Below are positions 1 through 9,661 of a stretch of 64,000 bases of DNA, one piece after another; the first letter of the stretch is position 1, and every line of letters starts with the position of its first letter. Both the position numbers and the translations under genes were made by a program. Below the pieces are notes generated by a model. The model saw only the letters and a list, made by a program, of their open reading frames with translations. It had not been told where the DNA came from and did not search any database. The stretch is from Geothrix limicola (GTDB lineage Bacteria > Acidobacteriota > Holophagae > Holophagales > Holophagaceae), in contig NZ_BSDE01000004.1 in NCBI RefSeq assembly GCF_030268085.1, forward strand, positions 248,001 to 312,000, read 5' to 3'.

Positions 1-261
1 CGCATCCTCGTGCCCGGGGTCAAGGCTGAGGGACTGAGGATCTCGCGCAGCGCCCTCGTGACGCGGGGCGAACTGACCGGCGTCTTCGTGGCCAAGGACG
101 GCCACGCCGAACTGCGCTGGATCTCCCTGGGCGAGGGCGCGGGCGACAGCCTGCCCGTGCGCGCGGGCCTGAAGCCAGAGGATCGCGTCATCGATCGGCC
201 CGGCAGCCTCCAGGACGGCCAGCCCATCGACATTTCCGGCGGGGTGAATCATGGAAAGTAA
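1..261 (+). CDS. RND efflux membrane-fusion (adaptor) protein, C-terminal end only
   Basis: Only the last 86 codons are present; the gene begins left of the window. The residues read as the C-terminal beta-rich, membrane-proximal part of a periplasmic adaptor of an RND tripartite pump (pattern ...SALVTRGELTGVFVA..., then ...GLKPEDRVI...). Such adaptors link the inner-membrane pump to an outer-membrane channel. The reading frame overlaps the start of the pump gene by 11 bases, so the two are almost certainly co-transcribed and translationally coupled. The substrate cannot be told from this fragment. Confidence 0.8.
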   Translation, partial: RILVPGVKAEGLRISRSALVTRGELTGVFVAKDGHAELRWISLGEGAGDSLPVRAGLKPEDRVIDRPGSLQDGQPIDISGGVNHGK

Positions 262-3200
262 CCCCCGTCTCGGGCTGGCCGGAAGGCTCGCCAAGGGCTT
301 CCTCCGCAGCAAGCTGACACCGCTGCTGGTGCTCGCCTCGCTGATGCTGGGCCTGCTCGCCGTGTGGCTCACGCCGCGCGAGGAGGAACCCCAGATCGTC
401 GTGCCCATGGTGGATCTCTACGTGCCGTTCCCCGGCGCGAGCCCCAAGGAGGTGGAAAGCCAGGTCACGACGCCGCTGGAGAAGCGCCTCTGGGGCATTC
501 CCGGCGTGGAGTACCTCTACAGCGTGAGCCGGCCGGGCATGGCGCTCCTCACCGTGCGCTTCAAGGTGAACGAACCCCAGGAGCCCAGCCTCGTGAAGCT
601 CCACCAGGAGCTGGCCGCCCATCCTGAGCTGCTGCCGCCCGGGGCCATGAAGCCCATCGTCAAGCTGCAGACCATCGACGACGTGCCCTTCCTCGTGCTC
701 ACCCTGCATGGGCAGGACCAGACGCCGGGCCAGCTGCGCAAGGTGGCCGAGGTGCTTGGACAGGAACTGTCCACCGTGCCCAACACCGCGCAGGTGAAGG
801 TAGTGGGCGGGGCCCGCCGCATGGTGCGCGTGGAGCCCGATCCGGACCGCATGCGCTCGCTGGGCTTCTCCATGGCGGAGCTGCAGCCCGCCCTGCAGTC
901 CGCCGAGGCCCAGCTGCCCGTGGGCGCGCTGGTGAATCAGGGCCGCCGCACGGAGGTGGAGGCCACGGGCTTCGTCATGCAGGCCGCCGAACTCAAGCGG
1001 CTGGTGGTGGGCGTGCGCAACCAGCGGCCCATCTACCTGGGGGACGTGGCGAGCATCGTGGACGCGCCCGAGCCCGAACCCGCCGTCGTGCTCTTCGGCG
1101 GGGCAGGGGCCGCGACGGGAAGTGGGGGCTTCGAAACGGCCGTGAGCCTCACGCTCTCCAAGCGCGCGGGAACCAACGCCACGGCCCTCGCCGACCAGGT
1201 GTTGGCCAAGGTGGAGGCTCTGCGCGGCAACCTCATCCCGCGCGATCTCAAGGTCACGGTGACGCGCAACTACGGCGAGACCGCCGGCGACAAATCCAAC
1301 GAGCTGATCGAGCACCTGATGATCGCCACCCTCAGCGTCATCGCGCTCATCCTCCTGGCCATGGGCTGGCGCAGCGCCGTCGTGGTGGGCGTTGCCGTGC
1401 CCGTGACCTTGGCGCTCACCCTGCTCATCACCTACCTGCTGGGCTACACGCTGAACCGCGTGACGCTCTTCGCGCTCATCTTCTCCATCGGCATCCTGGT
1501 GGACGACGCCATCGTGGTGGTGGAGAACATCCACCGGCACATGCACCTGCCGGGTCAGCGCAAGAGCTTTGCGCGCATGGTGGTGGAGGCCGTCGACGAG
1601 GTGGGCAATCCCACCATCCTCGCCACCTTCGCCGTCATCGCCGCCATCCTGCCCATGGCCTTCGTGCGCGGACTCATGGGCCCCTACATGCGGCCCATCC
1701 CCGTCGGCGCCAGCCTGGCCATGCTGTTCAGCCTCATCATCGCCTTCGTCATCAGCCCCTGGGCCAGCCTCATCGTGTTCAAGAAGGAGGCCCACCTGCC
1801 CGAGGTGGACGAGAGCGGCCTGCATCCGGCCACGCCCGAAACCGTGCCGCCGGAGCCCGAGCACGACTGGCCCCACAAGAACCCCGAGGTGGCCCCCGAC
1901 AGCCGCATGACGATGCTCTACCGCAAGGTGATGCACGCCCTGCTCACCCGGCCGCCCGTGCGCTGGGGCTTCTTCGCCGGCGTGGTGGCCCTGCTGCTGG
2001 GCGCCATGTCCCTGGTGGGCTTCGGTGTGGTGAAGGTGAAGATGCTGCCCTTCGACAACAAGTCGGAGTTCATGGTGCAGCTCGACCTGCCCGCGGGCAC
2101 GCCCAGGGAGGATGCCCTCGCCGTGGGCCAGGACATCGCCCGCCGCCTGCTGAAGGAACCCACCGTCAAGAACGTGCAGGTCTACGCCGGCGAGGCCGCG
2201 CCCTTCACCTTCGTGGGCATGGTGCGCCACAGCTTCCTCCGTCAGGACGCGGAGATGGTCGATATCCAGGTGAACCTGGTGCCCAAGGAGGACCGCAAGG
2301 AGCAGAGCCACGCCATCGTCGTGCGGCTGCGCCCCGAGCTGGAGAAGCTTTCGAAACCCGCCGGGGCGCGCATGAAGCTGGTGGAGATCCCGCCTGGACC
2401 GCCGGTCATGGACACCATCGTGGCCGAGGTCTACGGACCCACGGAAGCTGAACGCGTCCGCCTGTCCACCGAGGTTCTCGGGGCCTTCCGTAGCGTGGAT
2501 GGCATCGTCGACGTGGATTCCACGCTGAACGCCACCAGCCCCAAGATCAGCCTGGTGCTGGACCGCGAGAAAGCCGCGCTGCACGGTGTCGCGCCCGCCC
2601 ACGTCATTCAGACCCTGGCCATGGCGGGCTATGGTCAGCAGGCCGGCGCCTTCCACGTGCTGCGCGGCTCCAGCCAGGTGCCCGTGGTGGTGCAGCTGGC
2701 TTCCGCCAAGCGCCAGCACCTGGACCAGCTTCTGCAGCTCACGGTGCCTGGGGCCCGCGGCCTCGTCCCCGTGCGGGAGCTGGTGACCGTCAAGGAGGGC
2801 ATCGAGGAAGCCGTCATCCATCACAAGAACCTGATGCCCGTGACCTATGTGTTCTCGGATCTGGCGGGCAGCATCGAAAGCCCGGTCTACGCCCTGGCGG
2901 CCCTCAACAAGAAGATCGACGCCATGAAGGGCACGGCGGGGGCTTCCGTGCCGCGCCTGGGCCTCGCCCATCCCGAGAACACCGAATCGCTGTCGCTCAA
3001 GTGGGACGGCGAGTGGCACATCACCCTCGAAGTCTTCCGCGATCTGGGCATGGCCTTCGCCGCCGTGCTGGTACTGATCTTCGTGCTGGTGGTGGGCTGG
3101 TTCGAAAGCTTCGAGATCCCCTGGGTGATCCTGGTGCCGATTCCGCTCTCGCTCATCGGCATCATCCCGGCCCACGGCCTCATGGGCGCCTTCTTCACGG

Positions 3201-3559
3201 CGACGAGCATGATCGGCTTCATCGCGGGCGCCGGCATCATCGTGCGCAACAGCATCATCCTGGTGGATTTCATCGAGCTGAAGCTGAAGGAGGGCATGAG
3301 CCTGGAATCCGCCGTGGAGGAGGCCGGCGTCGTGCGCTTCCGCCCCATGCTGCTGACCGCCGCCGCCGTGCTCGTGGGCAGCGCCGTCATGCTGGCCGAT
3401 CCCATCTTCCAGGGCCTGGCCATCAGCCTCATGGCGGGCGAGGTCGCCGCCACGCTGCTCTCCCGCATCGCCGTGCCCGTCCTCTACTACCTCGTGGCCC
3501 GCCGGGGCCACGCCGCCGAACTTCAGCGGCAGGCTTCCACCCTCACCGAACAGGAGTAA
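251..3559 (+). CDS. RND-family efflux pump, inner-membrane permease subunit
   Basis: This 1102-residue protein has the normal length and double-repeat layout of AcrB-type RND permeases: one transmembrane helix near residues 20-40, a large periplasmic loop, a helix block around 350-530, a second loop, and a second helix block to about 1090. The fourth-helix motif GILVDDAIVVVENIHR carries the paired aspartates used for proton relay. It has the VDDAIVVVEN form of drug/hydrophobe pumps rather than the metal-type DGAVVMVEN of CzcA, so I do not call it a metal pump despite the sulfur-related genes downstream. It is driven by proton import and extrudes an unknown substrate through the adaptor encoded just upstream. 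Confidence 0.9.
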   Translation: MESNPRLGLAGRLAKGFLRSKLTPLLVLASLMLGLLAVWLTPREEEPQIVVPMVDLYVPFPGASPKEVESQVTTPLEKRLWGIPGVEYLYSVSRPGMALLTVRFKVNEPQEPSLVKLHQELAAHPELLPPGAMKPIVKLQTIDDVPFLVLTLHGQDQTPGQLRKVAEVLGQELSTVPNTAQVKVVGGARRMVRVEPDPDRMRSLGFSMAELQPALQSAEAQLPVGALVNQGRRTEVEATGFVMQAAELKRLVVGVRNQRPIYLGDVASIVDAPEPEPAVVLFGGAGAATGSGGFETAVSLTLSKRAGTNATALADQVLAKVEALRGNLIPRDLKVTVTRNYGETAGDKSNELIEHLMIATLSVIALILLAMGWRSAVVVGVAVPVTLALTLLITYLLGYTLNRVTLFALIFSIGILVDDAIVVVENIHRHMHLPGQRKSFARMVVEAVDEVGNPTILATFAVIAAILPMAFVRGLMGPYMRPIPVGASLAMLFSLIIAFVISPWASLIVFKKEAHLPEVDESGLHPATPETVPPEPEHDWPHKNPEVAPDSRMTMLYRKVMHALLTRPPVRWGFFAGVVALLLGAMSLVGFGVVKVKMLPFDNKSEFMVQLDLPAGTPREDALAVGQDIARRLLKEPTVKNVQVYAGEAAPFTFVGMVRHSFLRQDAEMVDIQVNLVPKEDRKEQSHAIVVRLRPELEKLSKPAGARMKLVEIPPGPPVMDTIVAEVYGPTEAERVRLSTEVLGAFRSVDGIVDVDSTLNATSPKISLVLDREKAALHGVAPAHVIQTLAMAGYGQQAGAFHVLRGSSQVPVVVQLASAKRQHLDQLLQLTVPGARGLVPVRELVTVKEGIEEAVIHHKNLMPVTYVFSDLAGSIESPVYALAALNKKIDAMKGTAGASVPRLGLAHPENTESLSLKWDGEWHITLEVFRDLGMAFAAVLVLIFVLVVGWFESFEIPWVILVPIPLSLIGIIPAHGLMGAFFTATSMIGFIAGAGIIVRNSIILVDFIELKLKEGMSLESAVEEAGVVRFRPMLLTAAAVLVGSAVMLADPIFQGLAISLMAGEVAATLLSRIAVPVLYYLVARRGHAAELQRQASTLTEQE

Positions 3560-3562
3560 CCC

Positions 3563-3775
3563 ATGAACGTCGATCGCATCGTCCACACCGTCGCGGGATC
3601 CTTCATCCTGCTGAGCCTCGCCCTGGCGAAGTTCCACAACCCGAACTGGATCTGGTTCACGGTCTTCGTGGGCGCGAACCTGCTGCAGAGCGGGCTCACG
3701 AACTGGTGCCTGATGTCTTCCATCCTGCGCAAGCTGGGCGTGCCCGAGGGTGCGGGGGTGGGATGCTCGCGGTGA
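3563..3775 (+). CDS. DUF2892 (YgaP-type transmembrane) small membrane protein
   Basis: This 70-residue protein starts MNVDRIVHTVAG and has two hydrophobic stretches (about residues 8-24 and 29-48), matching the DUF2892 membrane domain that forms the C-terminal half of YgaP rhodanese proteins. It follows the RND gene by three bases, so it sits in the same operon, and two rhodanese genes follow. In the family this domain anchors or partners a sulfurtransferase; that role here is inference from context. The last residues include a cysteine (GVGCSR). Confidence 0.75.
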   Translation: MNVDRIVHTVAGSFILLSLALAKFHNPNWIWFTVFVGANLLQSGLTNWCLMSSILRKLGVPEGAGVGCSR

Positions 3776-3945
3776 AGGGCACGGCCCTTCGCCTGGCCCT
3801 GGGCCTCGTCATCGGCGGGGCCCTGGGCTACGGCTGGCATCGCCTCGTGGGCTGCAGCACGGGCGCCTGCCCGCTGACGGCCACGCCCCTGCGCGGCATC
3901 ACGTACGGCGCGGTGCTGGGCCTCATCTGGGCCCTGGCGAGGTAG
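3763..3945 (+). CDS. DUF6132-type small membrane protein
   Basis: A 60-residue protein starting MLAVKGTALR overlaps the end of the preceding gene by 13 bases in another frame. It has two predicted membrane helices (about 7-25 and 40-58) joined by a short loop with two cysteines (GCSTGACPLT). This matches the DUF6132 pattern I remember, in which the C-x4-C loop is conserved. The function is unknown; its recurrent setting next to rhodanese and DUF2892 genes suggests a thiol or sulfur role. The start is the only ATG that keeps both helices. Confidence 0.65.
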   Translation: MLAVKGTALRLALGLVIGGALGYGWHRLVGCSTGACPLTATPLRGITYGAVLGLIWALAR

Positions 3946-3948
3946 GGG

Positions 3949-4239
3949 ATGGGGCGCTGCGATTCCCCTGAGGCAGTCCGGGCGCTGCTGGACCGGGGCG
4001 GCCTGGTGGTGGACGTGCGCTCCACCTTGGAGTTCGCGGCGGGCGGTCTCCCCGGAAGTCTGAACCTGCCCCTGCACCTGCTGCCGGTCCTCGCCCAGGA
4101 ACGCCTTCCCTCGGACCGCCCCCTGCTGGTCTGCTGCGCCAGTGGGGCCCGCAGCGCCCAGGCCGTGCAGTACCTCATGCGGCGGGGCTACGAGGCCCAC
4201 GACCTCGGGCCCTGGACCCTTCTTTCCAATCTGCGTTGA
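3949..4239 (+). CDS. Rhodanese-like domain protein (single domain)
   Basis: A 96-residue single rhodanese domain. The catalytic loop is CCASGARS, giving an active-site cysteine followed by a six-residue loop as in thiosulfate sulfurtransferases. The N-terminal VVDVRSTLEF motif is also typical. There is no signal peptide, so it is probably cytoplasmic. It begins three bases after the DUF6132 gene and belongs to the RND-DUF2892-DUF6132 operon. The likely role is moving persulfide sulfur; the acceptor is unknown. Confidence 0.85.
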   Translation: MGRCDSPEAVRALLDRGGLVVDVRSTLEFAAGGLPGSLNLPLHLLPVLAQERLPSDRPLLVCCASGARSAQAVQYLMRRGYEAHDLGPWTLLSNLR

Positions 4240-4309
4240 GTTTCCCTGGAGTGCACATGTCGCAAGTCATCCCACACAAGGCATTCGCCCCGAAGCAGGG
4301 GAGTCGCTG

Positions 4310-4660
4310 ATGCAGGAATACTGGATCTACCTGATCCCCATCGCGGCGGTGGGCTTCTTCCTGTGGACCCGCCGTTCGGCTTCCGCGGCCGACGTGAAGG
4401 GCCTGCTGGCGCGCGGCGCGCAGATCGTCGACGTGCGCACCCAAGCGGAGTTCAAGGCAGGATCCCACCCCAGAGCCATCAACATCCCCCTGGATCAGCT
4501 GGAGGCGAGGATGGGGGAGCTGGACCGCGGCCGGCCGGTGTTGATGTGCTGTGAAAGCGGGGCCCGCAGTGGTTCGGGAGTGGCTCTCCTGAAGACTGCG
4601 GGGTTCAAGGAGGTGGCCAATCTCGGGTCCTGGCGCCGCATCCAGAGCCTGGTGCCCTGA
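4310..4660 (+). CDS. Membrane-anchored rhodanese-like protein
   Basis: This 116-residue protein starts MQEYWIYLIPIAAVGFFLW, a single N-terminal membrane anchor, followed by a rhodanese domain with IVDVRTQAEF and the catalytic loop CCESGARSG. The ATG at 4310 has a purine-rich site (gcagggga) about 8 bases upstream and places the anchor at the very N terminus. It is a second rhodanese paralogue 70 bases after the first; the pair may work on either side of, or at, the membrane. A single-helix anchor does not settle which side the domain faces. Confidence 0.85.
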   Translation: MQEYWIYLIPIAAVGFFLWTRRSASAADVKGLLARGAQIVDVRTQAEFKAGSHPRAINIPLDQLEARMGELDRGRPVLMCCESGARSGSGVALLKTAGFKEVANLGSWRRIQSLVP

Positions 4661-4850
4661 GCCGGACCTCGCCTTCGGATCCAAGGCGCCGGTGATCCAA
4701 GGAAGGCCAGGCTGTTGACAACCTGTGAATGCGTCTCGCGAACATCAGGCCGAGGTGCGGATGACATGAAGGACCGGCGCCCTTCTGCGGCCCTGGTCAT
4801 GTGAGAATGGGGCGCCTCGCCGCTTCGGGCCGGCGGGATCGGGAGGGACC

Positions 4851-6179
4851 ATGGGTGATCCGCTTTTCTGGCACCGGCTTCAATTCGGGTTCACGGCCAC
4901 GTACCACTACCTGTTTCCGCAGCTGACGATGGGCCTCGCCTTCATCATCGTCGTGCTGAAGGCACTGGCGCTGAAGACCGGCGAAGCCCGCTACAACGAC
5001 GCGGCGCGCTTCTGGATCCGCATCTTCGGGATCAACTTCGCCGTGGGCGTGGTCACGGGCATCCCCCTCGAGTTCCAGTTCGGCACCAACTGGGCCCGGT
5101 TCTCGCGCATTTCCGGCGGCATCATTGGCCAGACGCTCGGCATGGAAGGCATGTTCGCCTTCTTCCTGGAAAGCAGCTTCCTGGGCCTGCTGATCTGGGG
5201 CGAGAAGAAGCTGTCGCCCAAGGGGCACTTCGGCGCGGCGCTGGCGCTGTGGATCGGCAGCTGGCTGTCGGGCTACTTCATCGTGGCCACCAACGCCTTC
5301 ATGCAGCATCCCGTGGGCCACGTCGTCATGCCCGACGGCACGCTGCAGCTCCAGAGCTTCTGGGCCTTCCTGCTCAATCCCTGGGCCCACGGCCAGTACG
5401 CCCACAACATGATGGCCGCGGTGGTGACGGGCTCCTTCGCCGTGGCGGCGGTGGGCGCGTTCTGGATGCTCAAGGGCATCCACACGGAACAGGCCAAACT
5501 CAACTTGAGAGTCGGCACCATCCTCGGCCTGCTCTTCAGCGTGCTGGTGGCCTTCCCCACGGGCGACCTGCAGGGCAAGCTCGTGGCGAAGCACCAGCCC
5601 GTCACGCTCGCCGCCATGGAAGGCCGCTTCGAAAGCGGCCCGCGCGCCAGCCTCACGCTCATCGGCCAGCCCAATGTGGCCCAGCGCCGGATCGAAAACC
5701 CCGTGCAGGTGCCGGCGGTGCTCAGCTTCATCGCCTACGGCACCTTCTCGAGCAACGTGAAGGGCCTGCTGGAATTCCCCGAGGACCAGTGGCCGCAGAA
5801 CATCGAACTGCTCTACTACAGCTTCCACATCATGGCGGGGCTGGGCACGATCATGATCGCTGTGATGGCCCTGGCCGTGCTGCTGCTATGGAAGGGACGC
5901 CTGGACACGAATCGACCCCTGCTCTGGGTGCTGATGCTCGCCTTCCCCTTCCCCTACATCGCCACCACCGCCGGCTGGGCCGTGGCCGAATTCGGCCGCC
6001 AGCCCTGGCTCATCTACGGCGTGTTCCGCACCGTGCACGGCGGTTCGCCCACGGTGCACGCGGGCCACACGGCCTTCACCACGCTGGGCTTCGCGGGCAT
6101 CTTCGTCGTGCTGAGCGTCCTCTTCCTCTACCTGATCGGCCGCGAGATCTCCCACGGCCCCGCTTCCCACCACGCCTAG
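4851..6179 (+). CDS. cydA: Cytochrome bd quinol oxidase subunit I
   Basis: This 442-residue membrane protein is subunit I of a bd-type terminal oxidase, which oxidises quinol and reduces oxygen to water with high affinity. His19 (TATYHYLFPQL) is the high-spin haem b595 ligand. The His in QYAHNMMAA and the Met in FHIMAGLG match the two haem b558 ligands. The GWAVAEFGRQPW signature is intact. At 442 residues it is shorter than the E. coli form (about 520), because the periplasmic Q loop is short, as in the S-type/CIO branch. A good site (ggaggg) lies 4-9 bases before the ATG. cydB follows after 9 bases; no cydCD or cydX is seen. Confidence 0.96.
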   Translation: MGDPLFWHRLQFGFTATYHYLFPQLTMGLAFIIVVLKALALKTGEARYNDAARFWIRIFGINFAVGVVTGIPLEFQFGTNWARFSRISGGIIGQTLGMEGMFAFFLESSFLGLLIWGEKKLSPKGHFGAALALWIGSWLSGYFIVATNAFMQHPVGHVVMPDGTLQLQSFWAFLLNPWAHGQYAHNMMAAVVTGSFAVAAVGAFWMLKGIHTEQAKLNLRVGTILGLLFSVLVAFPTGDLQGKLVAKHQPVTLAAMEGRFESGPRASLTLIGQPNVAQRRIENPVQVPAVLSFIAYGTFSSNVKGLLEFPEDQWPQNIELLYYSFHIMAGLGTIMIAVMALAVLLLWKGRLDTNRPLLWVLMLAFPFPYIATTAGWAVAEFGRQPWLIYGVFRTVHGGSPTVHAGHTAFTTLGFAGIFVVLSVLFLYLIGREISHGPASHHA

Positions 6180-6188
6180 GAGACCGCC

Positions 6189-7235
6189 ATGGAAATGCTC
6201 TGGTTCTGGCTTGTCTCGGTGATGGTCGCCATCTATGTCGTGATGGACGGCTTTGATTTCGGCGCGGGCATCCTGCACCTGTTCGTCGCGAAGACGAACG
6301 AGGAGCGCCGCGAAGTGCTCGGCGCCATCGGCCCCTTCTGGGATGGCAACGAGGTCTGGCTGCTGGCGGGCGGAGGCTCGCTGTTCCTCGCCTTCCCCAA
6401 GGTGCTGGCCTCGGGCTTCTCGGGCTTCTACCTGGCCATGTGGCTGGTGGTCTGGTGCCTGATGCTGCGCGGCATCTCCATCGAATTCCGCTCCCATGTG
6501 CAGGACGGCCTCTGGCGTCATTTCTGGGACGCGGCCTTCGCGGCCTCCAGCCTCGTGTTGCCCGTGCTCTTCGGCGCGGCCCTGGGCAACGTGCTGCGGG
6601 GCGTGCCCGTGGATGCCAGCGGCTACTTCGGCATGGCCCTCTGGACCGATTTCCGCCTGGGCTCCCACCCCGGCATCCTGGATTGGTACACGGTGCTCAT
6701 CGGTGTCTTCGCGCTGGTGACCATGGCGGCTCACGGCGCGGTCTACCTCGGTTGGAAGACGGGCGGCCCCGTGCAGGCGCGCGCCCTGGGCCTAGCCCGG
6801 CCCCTGTGGAACCTTGTGATCGTGCTTTGGCTGGCCTCCAGCCTGGCCACCTATGTGGCGAATCCCTCCATCTACCAGAACCTGGCCAAGGCGCCCCTGG
6901 CCTGGCTGGGAACCCTGATCTTCCTGGGTGGCCTCGGCACCGTGTTCGTGGGCCTGCAGCGGGAGCGTCACCTGATGGCCTTCCTGGGATCGGGCGCCTT
7001 CATCCTCGGCATCCTCGCGGCCACCGCGGCCAACGTCTTCCCGGTGATGCTGAAGTCGAGCCTGGATCCGGCCTTCGACCTCACGGCCTACAACGCCAGC
7101 GTGGGCCAGCACGGCCTGCGCACGGGGCTCGTGTGGTGGTGCATCGGTTTCCCGATCGCGATCGGGTACCTCGTGTTCCTCTTCCGTTTCCACCGCGGCA
7201 AGGTGGAGGCCGCCGCCGAAGGCGAAGGTTACTGA
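6189..7235 (+). CDS. cydB: Cytochrome bd quinol oxidase subunit II
   Basis: A 348-residue protein with eight or nine membrane helices, starting MEMLWFWLVSVMVAIYVVMDGFD, the conserved N terminus of CydB. The FWDGNEVWLL motif near residue 55 is characteristic. Subunit II pairs with CydA to form the oxidase core but binds no haem of its own in most members. It is separated from cydA by 9 bases with aggaga as ribosome site, so the two form an operon. A weak 6-bp hairpin (7241-7255) follows the stop. Confidence 0.95.
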   Translation: MEMLWFWLVSVMVAIYVVMDGFDFGAGILHLFVAKTNEERREVLGAIGPFWDGNEVWLLAGGGSLFLAFPKVLASGFSGFYLAMWLVVWCLMLRGISIEFRSHVQDGLWRHFWDAAFAASSLVLPVLFGAALGNVLRGVPVDASGYFGMALWTDFRLGSHPGILDWYTVLIGVFALVTMAAHGAVYLGWKTGGPVQARALGLARPLWNLVIVLWLASSLATYVANPSIYQNLAKAPLAWLGTLIFLGGLGTVFVGLQRERHLMAFLGSGAFILGILAATAANVFPVMLKSSLDPAFDLTAYNASVGQHGLRTGLVWWCIGFPIAIGYLVFLFRFHRGKVEAAAEGEGY

Positions 7236-7441
7236 CCGAACCTGCACCATGCAGGGTCGTCGGGGACCCAGGCCTGAACCTTCGTTCGAGGTGGACGCGG
7301 AGAATGTCGCCGCTCCCCTCCATCGAAGGATCTAGCCCACTGGAAAAGATCCCAGCAAGTTCATCCATCCGCCCCTTCCGGGTGGCGGGCCCGATGCGAG
7401 TCCTTACACTTTGAGCCTCAACGCCTCCCCTGGGGTGGATC

Positions 7442-9646
7442 ATGGCCAAGTTGCTGCTCGTATCGAACCGTGTGCCCTGGACCGTCGCCTGCGCAGGAGG
7501 CAAGGGGGTGCTGAAACCCTCTTCCGGAGGCCTGGCGACGGCCCTGGCGGGCACCCACGCGCGGGGCGAGACGCTCTGGGTGGGCTGGCCCGGGGATCTG
7601 GGAGGCCTCGACGCGGAGGCGCGCCAGGCCATCCTCGATGAGCTTCAGGCCCAGCGTGTGATTCCCGTGGAGTTGTCCGCCGAGGAGGTGGAGCGCTACT
7701 ACGAGGGCTTTTCCAACGGCGTGTTGTGGCCCCTGTTCCACTACCTGCTGGACAAGGTCCGCCTGGACACGGACCAGGACTGGGACGCCTATGCCTCCGT
7801 GAACCAGCGCTTCGCGGAGGCGGCGGCCGAGCGCGCCGAACCCGGGGATTCCGTGTGGATCCACGACTATCAGCTCATGTTGGTGCCGCGATACCTTCGG
7901 GAGCTGCGGCCAGACCTCCGGATCGGGTTCTTTCTCCACATCCCCTTTCCCGCCTACGAAGTGTTCCGCATCCTGCCCTGGCGGGAACTCCTGCTCCAGG
8001 GCGTGCTCGCCTCGGATCTCGTGGGCTTCCACACGCCCGGCTACCAGGCCCACTTCGTCAACGCCTCCCGCCGCATCCTGGGGGCCGAATCCCGGGAGGA
8101 TGGCCTCGACTACGACGGCCACCACGTCGCCCTCGGCGACTACGCCATCGGCATCGACGCCGAGGCCTTTTCGACCACGGCGGCCTCGCCTTCCGTCATG
8201 GCGCGGGTGCAGGAGATCCGCCAGGATCTGGGGGGACGCACCCTGATCCTGGGCGTGGACCGACTCGATTACACCAAGGGCATCCCTCAGCGCCTTCTCG
8301 CGGTGGAGCGGTACCTGGAGCTGCATCCGGAGATGCGGGACAGCGTCCTCTTCCTCCAGGCCTCGGTGCCGTCGCGGGAGCGCGTGGAAGCCTACGCCCA
8401 GTACCGCAAGCAGGTGGACGAAGTGACGGGGCGGATCAACGGCCTGTATGGAAGCCCTTCGCGGGTGCCCGTCCACGTGCTGCACCGGAACATCCCCTTC
8501 GAGGAGCTCGTGGCCCTCTACCGGGCCGCGGACGTGATGCTGGTGACGCCGCTGCGGGATGGCATGAACCTGGTGGCCAAGGAGTTCTGTGCCACGCGCG
8601 GCGATGATTCGGGGATCCTCATCCTCAGCGAATTCGCGGGCGCCTCGGCGGATCTGCGCGAAGCGATTCTCGTGAACCCCTACGACACCGGCGCCATGGC
8701 CGAGGCGCTGGATACGGCCCTGCGCATGCCTCCGGGCCAGGCCAGGGCCCGCATGCGCGCCCTGAGGAAGCGGGTCATCACCCACGATGTGCACCGGTGG
8801 GCCGAGGCTTTCCTGCGCGATCTGCACGCCCAGGGCCCGTCGCCGCATCCGATGGCAGCCCACGAGGCCTTCCTGCCCTCGCTGCTGGAGGATGCTTCTG
8901 ATACGGAACGGATCGCCCTGCTGCTGGACTACGACGGCACGCTGGTGCCCTTCACCGAACGGCCGGAGGAGGCGGTGCCGGATCCGGACCTGCTCGCACT
9001 GCTGGAGCGCCTGGCACGCATCGAAGGGAACGAACTGCACCTGGTCAGCGGCCGGGGCAAGGATGTGCTGGATGCCTGGTTCGGCGGAGGTCCCTTCATC
9101 CTGCACGCCGAGCATGGCCTGTGGCGGAAGGCCGGGCCGGGCAGTCCCTGGACGGCGCGGATGGACCACAGTCCTGGGTGGAAGCTCGAAGCCAAGACCG
9201 TGCTCGAAGGGTGGGCGCGCAACTTCGAGGGGGCGCTGCTGGAGGAGAAGGATCATTCCATCGCCTGGCACTACCGCCAGGTGCGGAGGGGCGTGTCCAG
9301 CCAGACCCTCCAGGCCATTCGGGATTCCCTGCGACCCCTCGCGGAGCGCGAGGGACTGGAGGTGCTGGAAGGCTCGAAGGTGCTGGAGCTGCGGCTGCGG
9401 GGCGCCCACAAGGGGCTGGCGGTCGACGAGGCCCTCACGACCCAGGGCACCCTTGTCGTGGCCCTCGGCGATGACCGGACCGACGAGGACCTGTTCCGGG
9501 CCCTTCCGCCTTCGGCGCTTTCGATCCGCGTCGGGCAGGGCCCCAGCCGCGCGTTGACGCGCCTGCCGGACCCGCGTGCGGTGCGACGGTTCCTCGAGGA
9601 CCTGGCCGCGGGGCTGGAACGTATCCCACGCAAGGCGCTTGTTTGA
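7442..9646 (+). CDS. Bifunctional trehalose-6-phosphate synthase/phosphatase (OtsA-OtsB fusion)
   Basis: This 734-residue protein joins two enzymes of trehalose synthesis. Residues about 1-470 are a GT20 glycosyltransferase (N-terminal LLVSNRVPW, and [14 protein letters not shown] holding the Arg and Lys that bind the UDP-glucose phosphates), making trehalose-6-phosphate from UDP-glucose and glucose-6-phosphate. Residues about 490-730 are a HAD phosphatase with nucleophile motif DYDGTLVPF (Asp496, Asp498) and [10 protein letters not shown] near the end, which removes the phosphate. Both active sites look complete. Fusion is common in eukaryotes and known in some bacteria. A GH15 gene follows after 15 bases, so the pair is probably an operon for compatible-solute metabolism. 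Confidence 0.93.
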   Translation: MAKLLLVSNRVPWTVACAGGKGVLKPSSGGLATALAGTHARGETLWVGWPGDLGGLDAEARQAILDELQAQRVIPVELSAEEVERYYEGFSNGVLWPLFHYLLDKVRLDTDQDWDAYASVNQRFAEAAAERAEPGDSVWIHDYQLMLVPRYLRELRPDLRIGFFLHIPFPAYEVFRILPWRELLLQGVLASDLVGFHTPGYQAHFVNASRRILGAESREDGLDYDGHHVALGDYAIGIDAEAFSTTAASPSVMARVQEIRQDLGGRTLILGVDRLDYTKGIPQRLLAVERYLELHPEMRDSVLFLQASVPSRERVEAYAQYRKQVDEVTGRINGLYGSPSRVPVHVLHRNIPFEELVALYRAADVMLVTPLRDGMNLVAKEFCATRGDDSGILILSEFAGASADLREAILVNPYDTGAMAEALDTALRMPPGQARARMRALRKRVITHDVHRWAEAFLRDLHAQGPSPHPMAAHEAFLPSLLEDASDTERIALLLDYDGTLVPFTERPEEAVPDPDLLALLERLARIEGNELHLVSGRGKDVLDAWFGGGPFILHAEHGLWRKAGPGSPWTARMDHSPGWKLEAKTVLEGWARNFEGALLEEKDHSIAWHYRQVRRGVSSQTLQAIRDSLRPLAEREGLEVLEGSKVLELRLRGAHKGLAVDEALTTQGTLVVALGDDRTDEDLFRALPPSALSIRVGQGPSRALTRLPDPRAVRRFLEDLAAGLERIPRKALV

Positions 9647-9661
9647 TTCCTCCGTGATGCC

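Noticed and set aside
188-3637. Open frame of 1149 codons on the minus strand opposite the RND pump
   Set aside because: Its product is His/Gly/Asp-rich without family motifs, and the plus strand codes a full RND permease. High GC makes such antisense frames common.
251-4660. Heavy-metal (CusA/CzcA) pump because of sulfur genes nearby
   Set aside because: Helix 4 has the drug-type VDDAIVVVEN motif and no metal-site methionines that I can see.
4700-4760. TTGACA at about 4714 as cydAB promoter
   Set aside because: No reasonable -10 box at 16-18 bases; left unannotated.
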